This document shows, in pieces, positions 37,456 through 46,501 of a DNA stretch of 64,000 bases. The position numbers and the translations under genes are program-made. The notes under the pieces were generated by a model that made no database searches, was not told the DNA's origin, and saw only the letters and a list, made by a program, of their open reading frames with translations. Source of the stretch: Serratia inhibens (GTDB lineage Bacteria > Pseudomonadota > Gammaproteobacteria > Enterobacterales > Enterobacteriaceae); the NCBI RefSeq assembly GCF_003591175.1, contig NZ_QYYG01000002.1, forward strand, positions 496,001 through 560,000, given 5' to 3'. The stretch's first letter is position 1; each line of letters opens with the position of its first letter.

Positions 37456-39213
37456 ATGGCCTTTACTCTACGCCCCTACCAATTGGAAGCAGTCGAAGCC
37501 ACCATCAAACATTTCCGCCAGCATTCGCAACCGGCGCTGATTGTGCTGCCGACCGGTGCAGGCAAAAGCCTGGTGATCGCCGAACTGGCGAAGCGTGCGC
37601 GCGGCCGGGTATTGGTGCTGGCCCACGTGAAGGAGCTGGTGGCGCAAAACCACGCCAAATACTGCGCCTATGGGCTGGAGGCGGATATCTTTGCCGCCGG
37701 GCTGCAGCAAAAAGACAGCGCCGGTAAAGTGGTGTTCGGCAGCGTACAGTCCGTGGCGCGCAATCTGCCGCTGTTCGACGGCGCATTTTCCCTGCTGATT
37801 ATCGACGAGTGCCACCGCATCAGCGACGACGATGACAGCCAGTATCAGCAAATCATTCAGCACCTGCAAAAATCCAACCCGCAACTGCGGTTGTTGGGGC
37901 TGACCGCCACGCCTTATCGGCTGGGCAAGGGCTGGATTTATCAGTATCACTACCACGGCTTTACCCGCGGCGATGCCGGCAGCCTGTTTCGCGACTGCAT
38001 TTATGAACTGCCGCTGCGCTTCATGATCAAGAACGGCTATCTGGTACCGCCAGAACGGCTCGACATGCCAATTGTGCAGTACGATTTCAGCCGCCTGGAG
38101 GCCAGAAGCAACGGCCTGTTCAGCGAGGCAGACCTCAACCGCGAGCTGAAACAGCAAAATCGCATCACGCCGCATATCATCAGTCAGATCGTCGAATATG
38201 CCGAAACGCGCAAAGGAGTGATGATTTTCGCCTCCACCGTTGAACATGCGCGTGAGATCCACGGCCTGCTGCCGGCCGGTGAGGCCGCACTGGTCAGCGC
38301 CGAAACCCCGGCCGCCGAGCGGGATGCGTTGATTGAGGCGTTCAAACAACAGCGGCTGCGCTATCTGGTCAACGTGGCGGTGCTGACCACCGGCTTTGAC
38401 GCGCCGCATGTCGATCTGATCGCCATTTTGCGCCCCACCGAATCCGTCAGCCTTTATCAGCAAATCGTCGGCCGCGGGCTGCGGCTGGCGCCCGGCAAAG
38501 AGGATTGCCTGATCCTCGATTACGCCGGTAATCCACACGATCTGTTCACACCGGAGGTCGGCGTCAGCAAGCCGCACAGCGACAGCCAGCCGGTACAAGT
38601 ATTCTGTCCCGGCTGTGGCTTCGCCAATCTTTTTTGGGGAAAATGCACCGAAAATGGCGAGATCATCGAGCACTACGGCCGCCGCTGCCAGGGTTGGCTG
38701 GAAGACGATGATGGCCATCGTGAACAGTGCGACTACCGCTTTCGTTTCAAGAGCTGCCCGCACTGCGGTGCAGAAAACGACATTGCCGCACGCCGCTGCC
38801 ACCAGTGCCAGGAAGTGCTGGTCGATCCCGACGACATGTTGAAAGAGGCGCTGAAACTGAAAGACGCGTTGGTTCTGCGCTGCGGCGGCATGGAGCTGCA
38901 AAATGGGCGCGATGAAAAAGGCGAGTGGCTGAAAGCCACTTATTACGACGAAGAGGGTACCAGTACCAGCGAACGTTTTCGCCTGCAAACGCCGGCGCAG
39001 CGCAAAGCTTTCGAGATGCTGTTCCTGCGGCCGCATCAACGCGCACCGGGGGTGCCGTTCAATTGGCAAACCGCCGCCGACGTGCTGGCCCGGCAGGCAC
39101 TGTTACGCCATCCGGATTTTGTCGTGGCGCGCAAACGCGGGCAATTCTGGCAGGTGCGCGAAAAAGTGTTCGATTATCAAGGCCGCTTCCGCCGCGCCAA
39201 CGAGTTGTATTGA
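37456..39213 (+). CDS. radD: DNA repair ATPase/helicase-like protein RadD (YejH)
   Basis: The 585-residue superfamily 2 helicase-like protein has motif I PTGAGKS (about 31-37), motif II DECH (about 116-119), motif III TATPYR, and motif [14 protein letters not shown] cysteine-rich zinc-binding region follows the helicase core (about 379-455) with CPGC, GRRC, CPHC and CHQC clusters. RadD acts with RecA and SSB in double-strand break repair and recombination resolution in E. coli. Length agrees with E. coli RadD (586). Confidence 0.94.
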   Translation: MAFTLRPYQLEAVEATIKHFRQHSQPALIVLPTGAGKSLVIAELAKRARGRVLVLAHVKELVAQNHAKYCAYGLEADIFAAGLQQKDSAGKVVFGSVQSVARNLPLFDGAFSLLIIDECHRISDDDDSQYQQIIQHLQKSNPQLRLLGLTATPYRLGKGWIYQYHYHGFTRGDAGSLFRDCIYELPLRFMIKNGYLVPPERLDMPIVQYDFSRLEARSNGLFSEADLNRELKQQNRITPHIISQIVEYAETRKGVMIFASTVEHAREIHGLLPAGEAALVSAETPAAERDALIEAFKQQRLRYLVNVAVLTTGFDAPHVDLIAILRPTESVSLYQQIVGRGLRLAPGKEDCLILDYAGNPHDLFTPEVGVSKPHSDSQPVQVFCPGCGFANLFWGKCTENGEIIEHYGRRCQGWLEDDDGHREQCDYRFRFKSCPHCGAENDIAARRCHQCQEVLVDPDDMLKEALKLKDALVLRCGGMELQNGRDEKGEWLKATYYDEEGTSTSERFRLQTPAQRKAFEMLFLRPHQRAPGVPFNWQTAADVLARQALLRHPDFVVARKRGQFWQVREKVFDYQGRFRRANELY

Positions 39214-39245
39214 TGCTCGCATCGCGCAGATTCAGGATGTTTCCA

Positions 39246-39274
39246 TTGCCCTGCCGCTGGCTTTCCGTTAAAAT
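39246..39274 (+). promoter_or_regulatory. Candidate rplY promoter
   Basis: -35 TTGCCC (39246-39251) and -10 TAAAAT (39269-39274) with a 17-base spacer. The transcript would have a 5' leader of about 90 bases with a CTGGGTTAACCCAG palindrome (39289-39302). Confidence 0.55.
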
Positions 39275-39282
39275 GCCGCCCG

Positions 39283-39374
39283 CTTTAGCTGGGTTAACCC
39301 AGTGCTAAAGTGGTTTATCGAACCTGTTACTGGGTCGCCTTAACAGGGTAAATTTTCTTTTAAGAGAAAAAACA
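39283..39374 (+). promoter_or_regulatory. rplY 5' leader
   Basis: The leader between the candidate promoter and the L25 start contains the 14-base palindrome CTGGGTTAACCCAG (39289-39302) and ends in an A-rich stretch before the ATG. L25 autoregulates its own mRNA in E. coli; whether this leader folds for L25 binding needs an RNA structure comparison. Confidence 0.4.
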
Positions 39375-39659
39375 ATGTTCACTATCAATGTAGAAGTACG
39401 TAAAGACCAGGGTAAGGGTGCGAGCCGCCGCCTGCGTGTTGCCAACAAATTCCCAGCTATCGTTTACGGTGGCGAAGAAGCTCCAGTTTCCATCGAACTG
39501 GACCATGATTCTGTAAAGAACATGGAAGTTAAACCAGAATTCTACAGCGAAGCAGTAACTCTGGTTATCGACGGTAAAGAAACCAAAGTTAAAGTTCAGG
39601 CTGTACAGCGTCACCCGTTCAAGCCGAAACTGGCTCACATCGACTTCCGTCGCGTTTAA
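39375..39659 (+). CDS. rplY: 50S ribosomal protein L25
   Basis: The 94-residue short form of L25 binds 5S rRNA loop E in the large subunit. It opens [21 protein letters not shown] and ends [15 protein letters not shown], as in E. coli. Its codon use is biased to highly expressed genes (CTG, GAA, GTT, AAA), unlike its GC-rich neighbours. It is monocistronic, with its own promoter and a strong terminator. Confidence 0.98.
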   Translation: MFTINVEVRKDQGKGASRRLRVANKFPAIVYGGEEAPVSIELDHDSVKNMEVKPEFYSEAVTLVIDGKETKVKVQAVQRHPFKPKLAHIDFRRV

Positions 39660-39696
39660 TCGCAACGAATTCGACCCTTTCGGGACGCCGAAGTAG

Positions 39697-39724
39697 AAAA
39701 CGCCGCAATTGCGGCGTTTTTTAT
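39697..39724. terminator. Bidirectional intrinsic terminator, rplY / yejK
   Basis: AACGCCGC-AATT-GCGGCGTT with a T-run on the right and an A-run on the left, between the convergent rplY and yejK genes. Confidence 0.92.
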
Positions 39725-39743
39725 TGTCTGCAATTCGGCGCTA

Positions 39744-40754
39744 TTACTTGTTGCCACCGTTCAAACGGCGTTGCAACTGGTCGCGCAAATTCGGCGGCGT
39801 GCCTTTAATGGTCAACGTATCCGTTGCCGCATCCCAAAACACTCGCTCACCCAGCAGCATGGCGTCAAAATTCATGCTGATACCGCCGCCGCTGCCGGCG
39901 AACTTGGTCAACTGGCGCAAAGTACCGCGATCGGCCGGGAAGCTGTCTTCCAGTTGATAACCCTGTTCGCTGGAAAATTGCAGGAAATCTTTCTCGCCCA
40001 CCGGCGCTATCTCTTTCGACAGTTCCTGCAGCTCAATTTCCTCGCCGGCTTGCAGCTGTTCGTTGCAATAGCTGTAAACCTGCTGGCGCACCGACTGGCG
40101 CTCATTTTTATCCAGCTGAGCGTCGGCGCAGTAGTCGTCAACCGCCTGCAGCAAACCCCGGTTCTGCGCTTTGGTGTCCAGCCCTTCGGCCGCCGCCAGG
40201 AAATCCATAAAGAAATCGGACACCTTGCGGCCCACCCGCCCTTTCAGGAAGGTCAGGTAACGGGTGGATTCCGGGTTGGTTTCCCACTCGGTCAGATCGA
40301 TGCGCGCCACGATATCGGCGTGGTTGATGTCCAGATAATGGGTGGTGTTGATATCCAGCTCTTCATTGACGCGCGAACTGTTGCGGCTGTTGAGCACCGC
40401 GATCAGCAAATACTCTGTCGATAGGTAGCGATACTGGCCAAAAAGCACCACGCCGCCTTCGGCAAACGGATACTTGCCCAGCTCATCGCGCAGGCGGCCT
40501 GTCGCCGCACGGCTGAAGGCCAGAAAGTCCTTATCGTCCTTGCGGCAGGTGCGCAGCGCATCCGCCAGCTCACTGCCTTCATTGAACAGGCCATAAGCCT
40601 TGCTCTTGGCACTGTAGACACGATGCAGCTCCTCCATCATCTCTTCCACCGCCGCATTGGTGGGAAGAAGAGAGTCGCGCAGCACCACGTCCAGCGTTTG
40701 TTCATCGCGTTTTACCAACTGGTGCAGAGCGATCTGGTCGATATCCAGACTCAT
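39744..40754 (-). CDS. yejK: Nucleoid-associated protein NdpA
   Basis: The 336-residue protein belongs to the NdpA/YejK family that co-purifies with the nucleoid and, in E. coli, interacts with topoisomerases. The start [30 protein letters not shown] and the end [17 protein letters not shown] are typical. It is soluble, with no signal peptide. It is divergent from yejL and convergent with rplY, as in E. coli. Confidence 0.94.
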   Translation of the reverse strand: MSLDIDQIALHQLVKRDEQTLDVVLRDSLLPTNAAVEEMMEELHRVYSAKSKAYGLFNEGSELADALRTCRKDDKDFLAFSRAATGRLRDELGKYPFAEGGVVLFGQYRYLSTEYLLIAVLNSRNSSRVNEELDINTTHYLDINHADIVARIDLTEWETNPESTRYLTFLKGRVGRKVSDFFMDFLAAAEGLDTKAQNRGLLQAVDDYCADAQLDKNERQSVRQQVYSYCNEQLQAGEEIELQELSKEIAPVGEKDFLQFSSEQGYQLEDSFPADRGTLRQLTKFAGSGGGISMNFDAMLLGERVFWDAATDTLTIKGTPPNLRDQLQRRLNGGNK

Positions 40755-40931
40755 GATAAATCCTCCTGTTCTTTGAGCGCGTATTCAAGCACTGAAGGCT
40801 TCGCCCTGCAACTGTAAAGCAGGATCGGCAAACGATCGTTACCTTAACGAGTACCACGCTATAAAAGAGCGGAAAATCACGGCTCTATACGGTAAGATAT
40901 GGGACTTTGTCAGGCTTTGAGCGCAATTTTT

Positions 40932-41159
40932 ATGCCACAATCATCCCGTTACAGTGACGAACACGTTGAACAACTGCTCTCTGAGCTGGTCAATGTTTTG
41001 GAAAAACACCATACTCCCACCGATCTTTCTCTGATGGTGCTGGGCAACATGGTAACTAATCTGATCAACACCAGCGTTGCTCCCGCGCAGCGGAAGACGT
41101 TGGCAAGATCGTTTGCAGAAGCTCTGCAAGCTTCTATTCGTGAAGACAAAGCGCATTAA
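40932..41159 (+). CDS. yejL: UPF0352 protein YejL
   Basis: This small 75-residue helical protein matches E. coli YejL nearly throughout ([21 protein letters not shown] ... FAEALQASI...DKAH). I chose the ATG at 40932, giving the E. coli length, over one at 40899. It sits 9 bases before yejM, so the two are probably co-transcribed. Function is unknown; the pairing with yejM suggests an envelope link. Confidence 0.94.
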   Translation: MPQSSRYSDEHVEQLLSELVNVLEKHHTPTDLSLMVLGNMVTNLINTSVAPAQRKTLARSFAEALQASIREDKAH

Positions 41160-41168
41160 TAATTACTT

Positions 41169-42950
41169 ATGGTGACAAACCGTCAGCGTTATCGTGAAAA
41201 AGTCTCCCAGATGATTAGCTGGGGGCACTGGTTCGCCTTGTTCAATATTCTGCTCGCCCTCGGGCTGGGCAGCCGCTACCTGTTTGTCACCGACTGGCCC
41301 TCTTCCCTGTTGGGCCGGGTTTATGCCCTGGTCAGCTTGCTGGGGCATTTCAGCTTTATCGTTTTCGCCGGCTACCTGCTGGTGATATTCCCGCTCACCT
41401 TTGTGGTGATGTCGCAGCGGCTGCTGCGATTCATTTCCGCCGCGCTGGCCACTACAGGGCTAACACTGTTGCTGGTAGACAGCGAAGTGTTTACGCATTT
41501 CCACCTTCATCTTAACCCGGTGGTGTGGGAGCTGGTGGTTAATCCGGATCAAAGCGAGCTGGCGCGCGACTGGCAGCTGATGTTCATCTGCGTGCCGGTT
41601 ATCTTCCTGGTGGAGATGCTGTTTGGCACCTGGAGCTGGCAAAAGCTTCGCAGCCTGAACCGCCAACACTTTGGCAAACCGCTGGCCGTGCTGTTTATCA
41701 GCGCCTTTTTTGCCTCGCACCTGATTTATATCTGGGCCGACGCCAATTTCTATCGCCCGATCACCATGCAGCGGGCCAACCTGCCGCTTTCCTACCCGAT
41801 GACCGCGCGTAAATTCCTTGAGAAACACGGCCTGCTCGATCCACAAGAGTATGAGCGCCGTCTGGTGCAACAGGGTAATCCGGAGGCCGTAGCGGTGGAA
41901 TACCCGCTCAACGATCTCAGCTACAGCGACAAAGGCAGCGGTTATAACCTGCTGATGATCGTCGTGGATGGCGTTCGCACCCAGGATATGACAAAGGATA
42001 TGCCTGCCCTCGCCCGCTTCGCGCAGGAAAACGTTCGCTTCAGCGATCACTACAGTTCGGGCAATCATGCGGATACCGGATTGTTTGGCCTGTTTTACGG
42101 CATTTCGCCGACCTATCTGGACAGCATTCTCGCCGCACGCAAACCTTCTGCCCTGGTGAATGCGCTCAGCGCCCAAGGTTATCAATTTGGCCTGTTCTCG
42201 TCAGACGGCTTTAATGCCAGCCTGTACCGTCAGGCGCTGTTGACCGATTTCTCGCTGCCGGCACCGGCCAGGCAAAACGATGCGGTAACCACACAGCAAT
42301 GGCAGCGTTGGCTGAACGATCAGAACAACAAGGCTCCGTGGTTCTCCTACATCAACTTCCGTGGCGCTGAACCTGCGGCCAATGAAAAAACGCCAGCCCC
42401 GGCCGACTTTATTCAACGTTACCGCGCCGGTGCGCAGGACGTGGATACGCAGATTGCCGAAGTACTCGGCACGCTGAAAGCACGTGGCGTTCTGGATAAA
42501 ACAGTGGTGGTGATTACCGCAGAGCACGGTGTTGAATTCAATGATACCGGTAAAGGCTACTGGGGCGCAGGCAGCAGTTACAACCAACAACAGCTGCAGG
42601 TGCCGCTGGTAATCCACTGGCCAGGTACGCCGGCCCAGGCCATCAATAAGCTGACCGGCCATAACGATGTGATGCGCACGCTGATGCAGCGTTTACTGCA
42701 TGTTAAAACGGCGCCTAATGACTACTCGCAGGGTGAAGACCTGTTCACCGCGCAGCGCAGGAATAACTGGGTCGCTACCGGTGATAACAACCTGTTGATC
42801 ATCACTACGCCAACACAAACCATGGTGCTGGACGGCAATGGCACTTATCGGGCGTACGATAAAAACGACAAAGAAATAAAAGACGAGAAACCGCAGCTTA
42901 CCCTGCTGTTGCAGGTGCTGACTGACGTTAAACGCTTCATTGCCAACTAA
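41169..42950 (+). CDS. yejM: LPS biosynthesis-modulating protein YejM (PbgA/LapC)
   Basis: The 593-residue inner-membrane protein has five N-terminal helices (about 15-190) and a large periplasmic sulfatase/phosphatase-like domain (about 245-590) with IVVDGVRTQDM and ITAEHGVEFNDTG. In E. coli it senses LPS at the periplasmic leaflet and controls LpxC stability through LapB and FtsH. E. coli YejM is essential or nearly so. Position next to tRNA-Pro is conserved. Confidence 0.96.
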   Translation: MVTNRQRYREKVSQMISWGHWFALFNILLALGLGSRYLFVTDWPSSLLGRVYALVSLLGHFSFIVFAGYLLVIFPLTFVVMSQRLLRFISAALATTGLTLLLVDSEVFTHFHLHLNPVVWELVVNPDQSELARDWQLMFICVPVIFLVEMLFGTWSWQKLRSLNRQHFGKPLAVLFISAFFASHLIYIWADANFYRPITMQRANLPLSYPMTARKFLEKHGLLDPQEYERRLVQQGNPEAVAVEYPLNDLSYSDKGSGYNLLMIVVDGVRTQDMTKDMPALARFAQENVRFSDHYSSGNHADTGLFGLFYGISPTYLDSILAARKPSALVNALSAQGYQFGLFSSDGFNASLYRQALLTDFSLPAPARQNDAVTTQQWQRWLNDQNNKAPWFSYINFRGAEPAANEKTPAPADFIQRYRAGAQDVDTQIAEVLGTLKARGVLDKTVVVITAEHGVEFNDTGKGYWGAGSSYNQQQLQVPLVIHWPGTPAQAINKLTGHNDVMRTLMQRLLHVKTAPNDYSQGEDLFTAQRRNNWVATGDNNLLIITTPTQTMVLDGNGTYRAYDKNDKEIKDEKPQLTLLLQVLTDVKRFIAN

Positions 42951-42985
42951 CTGCTTAAAATACAAGCAATCAGGCGCTACCACTC

Positions 42986-43016
42986 TTGCATTGATTTTGG
43001 TTAAGGGTAGTATAAT
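42986..43016 (+). promoter_or_regulatory. Probable tRNA-Pro promoter
   Basis: A consensus -10 TATAAT (43011-43016) lies 12 bases before the tRNA. A -35 TTGCAT (42986-42991) is 19 bases away, a somewhat long spacer. Confidence 0.6.
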
Positions 43017-43028
43017 TTGCCATAGCGT

Positions 43029-43105
43029 CGGCATGTAGCGCAGCTTGGTAGCGCACCGTCATGGGGTGTCGGGGGTCGGAGGTTCGAATCCTCTCATGCC
43101 GACCA
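43029..43105 (+). tRNA. proL: tRNA-Pro (GGG)
   Basis: The 77-base gene has acceptor CGGCATG/CATGCCG, a D-arm GCGC...GCGC, anticodon loop ATGGGGT with anticodon GGG, T-arm GGAGG-TTCGAAT-CCTCT and encoded CCA. Position next to yejM and sequence match E. coli proL. Confidence 0.97.
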
Positions 43106-43116
43106 AATATCCTTAG

Positions 43117-43146
43117 AAAAACCAACCCTTTGCGGTTGGTTTTTTT
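43117..43146 (+). terminator. Intrinsic terminator after tRNA-Pro
   Basis: AACCAACC-CTTTGC-GGTTGGTT stem followed by a run of T residues. Confidence 0.92.
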
Positions 43147-43225
43147 ATGCCTGCACTGCACGCCTGTTGTACTGTATGAAATCCTATATCCCCCCTCTTG
43201 CCAACACCCAAACACTGAGTCAGAA

Positions 43226-43245
43226 TACTGTATATTAAATCAGTA
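43226..43245. promoter_or_regulatory. LexA (SOS) box
   Basis: TACTG-TATATTAAAT-CAGTA has the CTG-N10-CAG core of the LexA operator and near-perfect symmetry, 14 bases before the DinI-like start. Confidence 0.9.
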
Positions 43246-43258
43246 AATCAGGTAAAAC

Positions 43259-43501
43259 ATGTTTGTAGAATTAGTGTTTGACAAGCGCAATGTTGCCGGC
43301 TTGCCTAACGCAGCCGAAATTATTCGGACAGAGCTTGAGAAAAGAGTCCATGACTTATTCCCGAATGCCGAGGTGCGTGTTAAACCGATGCAGGCCAACA
43401 GTCTGAATTCGGACGCCAGCAAAAGCGATCGCGAGAAGCTGAACCGTATGCTGGAAGAGATGTTTGAAGAGTCTGAGCAGTGGCTGGTAAACGGGATTTG
43501 A
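43259..43501 (+). CDS. DinI-like SOS-induced protein
   Basis: The 80-residue DinI-family protein has the family's beta-alpha-beta-beta-alpha plan, with FVELVFDKRN, FPNAEVRVKPMQAN and the acidic C-terminal helix (NRMLEEMFEESEQWL). DinI binds RecA filaments and modulates SOS cleavage of LexA and UmuD. The LexA box directly upstream makes SOS induction very likely. It sits alone between tRNA-Pro and tRNA-Thr, which suggests arrival by phage; many phages carry DinI/MsgA homologues. It is a DinI paralogue rather than clearly the core dinI gene. Confidence 0.92.
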   Translation: MFVELVFDKRNVAGLPNAAEIIRTELEKRVHDLFPNAEVRVKPMQANSLNSDASKSDREKLNRMLEEMFEESEQWLVNGI

Positions 43502-43570
43502 TAGCGGCTGTAGCCCACAGTTTCGGAGCCATCCCAGTTAGCAATAATGCCTACGAACATTTAGACAAAG

Positions 43571-43604
43571 AAAAAGCCCCAGCATTTCTGCTGGGGCTTC
43601 TTTT
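43571..43604. terminator. Bidirectional intrinsic terminator, DinI-like gene / tRNA-Thr
   Basis: AAGCCCCAGCA-TTTC-TGCTGGGGCTT stem (43574-43599) with A residues on the left and T residues on the right. Confidence 0.92.
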
Positions 43605-43605
43605 A

Positions 43606-43681
<76 letters not shown>

Positions 43682-43687
43682 TTAATT

Positions 43688-43775
43688 TGGCGGAAGGACA
43701 GAGATTCGAACTCTGGGAGCTGTTACACTCGACGGTTTTCAAGACCGTTGCCTTAAACCACTCGGCCATCCTTCC
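43688..43775 (-). tRNA. tRNA-Ser (UGA)
   Basis: On the minus strand, an 88-base class II tRNA: acceptor GGAAGGA/TCCTTCC, long variable arm, anticodon loop CTTGAAA (anticodon TGA), and encoded CCA. It is the first gene of the Ser-Thr tRNA operon. Confidence 0.96.
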
Positions 43776-43786
43776 AATGGGCGCAG

Positions 43787-43815
43787 ATATTAGCGATACC
43801 GTTATGAAATGTCTA
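43787..43815 (-). promoter_or_regulatory. Promoter of the tRNA-Ser/Thr operon
   Basis: On the minus strand, -35 TAGACA (43810-43815) and -10 TAATAT (43787-43792) with a 17-base spacer, ending 11 bases before tRNA-Ser. Confidence 0.65.
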
Positions 43816-43885
43816 CTGTTTCATGCAAAAAAATGCAGTAAAAAGTGCATTTGCTTAAACTTCATGCGGCTGGCGGTTAAAAAAT

Positions 43886-43912
43886 GAAAAACCTCGCCAA
43901 AGCGAGGTTTTA
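43886..43912 (-). terminator. Intrinsic terminator after osmE
   Basis: On the minus strand AAAACCTCGC-TTTG-GCGAGGTTTT followed by T-rich sequence, 20 bases beyond the osmE stop. Confidence 0.85.
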
Positions 43913-43931
43913 TTGTTCAGCGCAGTGAGGC

Positions 43932-44261
43932 TTATTTAGGCTGAGAGTCGTAGTCCGAACAGGTTTGATATCCCTTGTTCATCACATGACCGGTGTCGCT
44001 GTAACTGACAAAATAGGTTTGCACTTTACCGTCGCGCGGCGCCACCGCATAAGTGTCGCAAGTCCCCTGTGCATTAACCAGCGTTGCAGAGGTTGACGGT
44101 GGGCCGGCAATTGCCCGCACCTGCTGTTTAGTCATCCCGACCTTTACATCGCTTACCACAGGTTCCTTTACATAACTGGCGGCCCTGTCATAAGCGGTAC
44201 AGCCGGCAAGAATGGAAAATGTCGCTGCTGTGCAAACGGCTAAAACCAGCTTATTAGTCAT
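43932..44261 (-). CDS. osmE: Osmotically inducible lipoprotein OsmE-like
   Basis: The 109-residue lipoprotein of the SmpA/OmlA (BamE-like) fold has signal MTNKLVLAVCTAATFSILAGC with lipobox LAGC. The rest closely follows E. coli OsmE: CTAYDR, PVVSDVKVGMTKQQVRAIAGPPS, GTCDTYAV, RDGK and DTGHVMNKGYQTCSDYD. I chose the ATG at 44261 (ribosome site AAGAGG); an upstream ATG at 44354 would remove the signal peptide from the N-terminus. OsmE is induced by high osmolarity and stationary phase in E. coli; its function is unknown. Confidence 0.92.
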   Translation of the reverse strand: MTNKLVLAVCTAATFSILAGCTAYDRAASYVKEPVVSDVKVGMTKQQVRAIAGPPSTSATLVNAQGTCDTYAVAPRDGKVQTYFVSYSDTGHVMNKGYQTCSDYDSQPK

Positions 44262-44328
44262 GGCTTGTCCTCTTGACGTACGTTTGTTGTTCTCTAAGTG
44301 TAGAAGAGGAAAGGCTTTTCTACAAACT

Positions 44329-45747
44329 TCACTTTGTCGATAGGTGCGGTTCACCCCGCCGTACTGTCAGAAACCACAGCAGATCGCACAGTAAAAAGGC
44401 CAACAGACTAACGCCCATTACCGGCAGACAGAACCCCAGTAGCAGCGTGAGGCTGACAATCAGCAGCAGCGGCCCTTTGGGCGTTTTGCGCAGCAACATA
44501 AAGGGTGAGCGCAGCGGTTTACGCACTGCCCGTGTGGGACGGCCGCGCCACCACATCAAATACCCCATCAACACCATCGCCACCAGCCCGGCGGCGAAGG
44601 CCACCAGCACCAGCTCATTTGCCAGACCGAACAAAATACCCATATGCAGATCAATACCCCAGCGCGTCAACTTTGCCGCGAGCGGGTATTGGTCGAACCT
44701 GACCAGATCAACGATTGCCATCGTCGCGGGATCGATTGCCACGGCATCAACCTGCGTCGGCCAGCTGCGATCGATCTCCATCACCGCCCAGGCCTGGCCT
44801 GCGGAGGCTGGTTGCTTGATTTCAACCCTGGCGGCATCAATGCCTGCCCCACGCGCGACGGCCAGCGCTCTGTCATACATGGCAGGGTCCTGAAGCGGCT
44901 CAGCCATTGGCATGTGCATCATATGGCCACGGTGTTCGGCATGCTCGTCAGCAGGCTGCGCACTCTGCCCGCCAAGTGCCATAGACAACGAGGGTGTCGC
45001 CCAGCCCAGTTGTTGACGCATCACGCCGATATTCTCACCGGCCCACTGTGACCAGGTCAGCCCGGTGGCGGAAAAGAACAGCAGGCCGATGAGCAGCAAC
45101 AGGCCGCTTTTCTCATGCAACCAACGTAAACCTTTGCGCCTGTGCCTCGCTTCCTTGTTCTTGCGCTTGCGCGCGCCCCAGAGGATCAAACCGCCCAGCG
45201 CCGCAATCCACAGCCAGGAAGCGGCCAGTTCGCTATAATTGCGACCCAAATCTCCCAGCAACAAGCTGCGATGAAATTGATCCAACCAGGTGCGCAGCGG
45301 TAATATGCCACTGGTGCCATAAACCGTCATCACGCCATGCGTTTGCGCCGTAACCGGATCAACGAACACCGCCAGCCGTTCCGAGGCCTTTAATCCCGCA
45401 ACGTTAAACAACACGCGAGTATTCTCGCCTTCGCCAGATGACGGCCTTACCGCCGAAAGCGAAGCCTGCTGCGGTGCTACCGCCTGAGCGGCGGTTATCT
45501 GCCGTTCTAACGGCAGTGTCGGCCCGGAGCTGTCGTTAAACAGCTGTTGGGCATACAGACGGGATTCAATTTGCGGCGTCAATGCGTAAAATATTCCGCT
45601 TAATGCGGCAATAAGTAAAAATGGCCCAACAAAAAGACCAATATAGAAATGAATCCGCATCATCAACGGAATAAACCAACTGCGGGTAGTTACCTGCTGA
45701 TTAATATTCTGCGCAGCAGCAGGCAACGCAGAGGTGCGTTCAGACAT
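44329..45747 (-). CDS. PepSY-associated transmembrane protein, Met/His-rich
   Basis: The 472-residue inner-membrane protein of the PepSY-TM (PiuB-like) family has helices at about 28-50, 175-190, 215-232, 385-405 and 425-460, with PepSY domains in the periplasmic loops. A loop at about residues 265-282 reads EHAEHRGHMMHMPMAEP, rich in histidine and methionine, which suggests copper or other metal binding. Proteins of this family often accompany siderophore or copper receptors and may reduce or transport metal. It is divergent from the DUF2946 gene, which carries a very similar Met/His motif. The exact activity is unknown. Confidence 0.88.
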   Translation of the reverse strand: MSERTSALPAAAQNINQQVTTRSWFIPLMMRIHFYIGLFVGPFLLIAALSGIFYALTPQIESRLYAQQLFNDSSGPTLPLERQITAAQAVAPQQASLSAVRPSSGEGENTRVLFNVAGLKASERLAVFVDPVTAQTHGVMTVYGTSGILPLRTWLDQFHRSLLLGDLGRNYSELAASWLWIAALGGLILWGARKRKNKEARHRRKGLRWLHEKSGLLLLIGLLFFSATGLTWSQWAGENIGVMRQQLGWATPSLSMALGGQSAQPADEHAEHRGHMMHMPMAEPLQDPAMYDRALAVARGAGIDAARVEIKQPASAGQAWAVMEIDRSWPTQVDAVAIDPATMAIVDLVRFDQYPLAAKLTRWGIDLHMGILFGLANELVLVAFAAGLVAMVLMGYLMWWRGRPTRAVRKPLRSPFMLLRKTPKGPLLLIVSLTLLLGFCLPVMGVSLLAFLLCDLLWFLTVRRGEPHLSTK

Positions 45748-45913
45748 AAGGGTTATCCGTGCTTAAATTGAATAATTCGAAATCTACCCGAATTATTTTC
45801 ATTTAACAAACATATTTCTTCGCTGTTTAGCTTAATTCTCATTAATGTTACAATGCAGGTACAATTACCGTCATCATCATTCATTTACCCTCTGGCTCTG
45901 GAAGACATTCCTG
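45748..45913. promoter_or_regulatory. Divergent promoter region, PepSY / DUF2946
   Basis: An AT-rich region of 166 bases. A weak Fur-like sequence TTAGCTTAATTCTCATT (45827-45843) matches about 12 of 17 positions of the extended Fur consensus. Confidence 0.4.
45827..45843. promoter_or_regulatory. Weak Fur-like site
   Basis: TTAGCTTAATTCTCATT keeps the AATTCTCATT half typical of many Fur boxes, but the other half is degenerate. Confidence 0.3.
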
Positions 45914-46354
45914 GTGAAATTGTCCACTCAACATATGCGTACGCTGGCCTGGCTGGGCTTATTCGCTATGTTGATGATTTTCATCGCGCCGTCCATCTCC
46001 TCGCACATCTCAAAAAATAACAACAATAACAAAGAGATGACCATGGACATGCCGATGAGCGTGGAGCATGCCGAGCATATGGCGATGATGAGCCACATGC
46101 CTGAAGAAAGCCCGCCAGCGGGCCACGACATGGCGGATACGGCCTCTGGCGCCTGTTTTGATCTTTGCGGCTATTGCAGCCTGTTACACCACAACCCGCC
46201 GCTGATGGCCCTGATACCTGCGGCGCCGTCCCTGTCTGTTCAATGCGCGCCCCGTATTATTTCAGCTATTTACCTCGTTATTACTCTGGCCACTTTCCCA
46301 TTTTACCAAACACGTGCCCCACCGTTATTTACTCGCTCAGTACAATCATTTTAA
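45914..46354 (+). CDS. DUF2946-family protein, Met/His-rich
   Basis: The roughly 146-residue small membrane-anchored protein has one N-terminal helix (TLAWLGLFAMLMIFIAPSI), an asparagine run, a Met/His-rich stretch (MTMDMPMSVEHAEHMAMMSH), a Cys motif CFDLCGYCSLLHH, and a second hydrophobic segment near the C-terminus. DUF2946 proteins are often found beside copper-related TonB receptors in proteobacteria. I suggest the GTG at 45914, which has GGAAG 10 bases upstream; an ATG at 45845 and one at 45935 are alternatives. It probably handles copper in the periplasm together with the divergent PepSY protein. Confidence 0.75.
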   Translation: MKLSTQHMRTLAWLGLFAMLMIFIAPSISSHISKNNNNNKEMTMDMPMSVEHAEHMAMMSHMPEESPPAGHDMADTASGACFDLCGYCSLLHHNPPLMALIPAAPSLSVQCAPRIISAIYLVITLATFPFYQTRAPPLFTRSVQSF

Positions 46355-46379
46355 TTTACATGCCTTATTTATTGAGGCA

Positions 46380-46405
46380 GGGTTTATTACGTCTAAAATA
46401 AACCC
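46380..46405. repeat. 9-bp inverted repeat after the DUF2946 gene
   Basis: GGGTTTATT (46380-46388) and AATAAACCC (46397-46405) with an 8-base loop, 26 bases after the stop. No clear U-tract; it may be a weak terminator. Confidence 0.5.
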
Positions 46406-46501
46406 ACCTAAAGCATAATTAATTTTTACTCTCCAAAATGAAATACCCTCTTTTATTCCCAACTGCCATACCGAACTGTGGCCTATTATCCGTAACCGCG
46501 A

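Noticed and set aside
37468..39069. 533-codon open frame antisense to radD
   Set aside because: The sense protein has complete helicase motifs; the antisense product has none.
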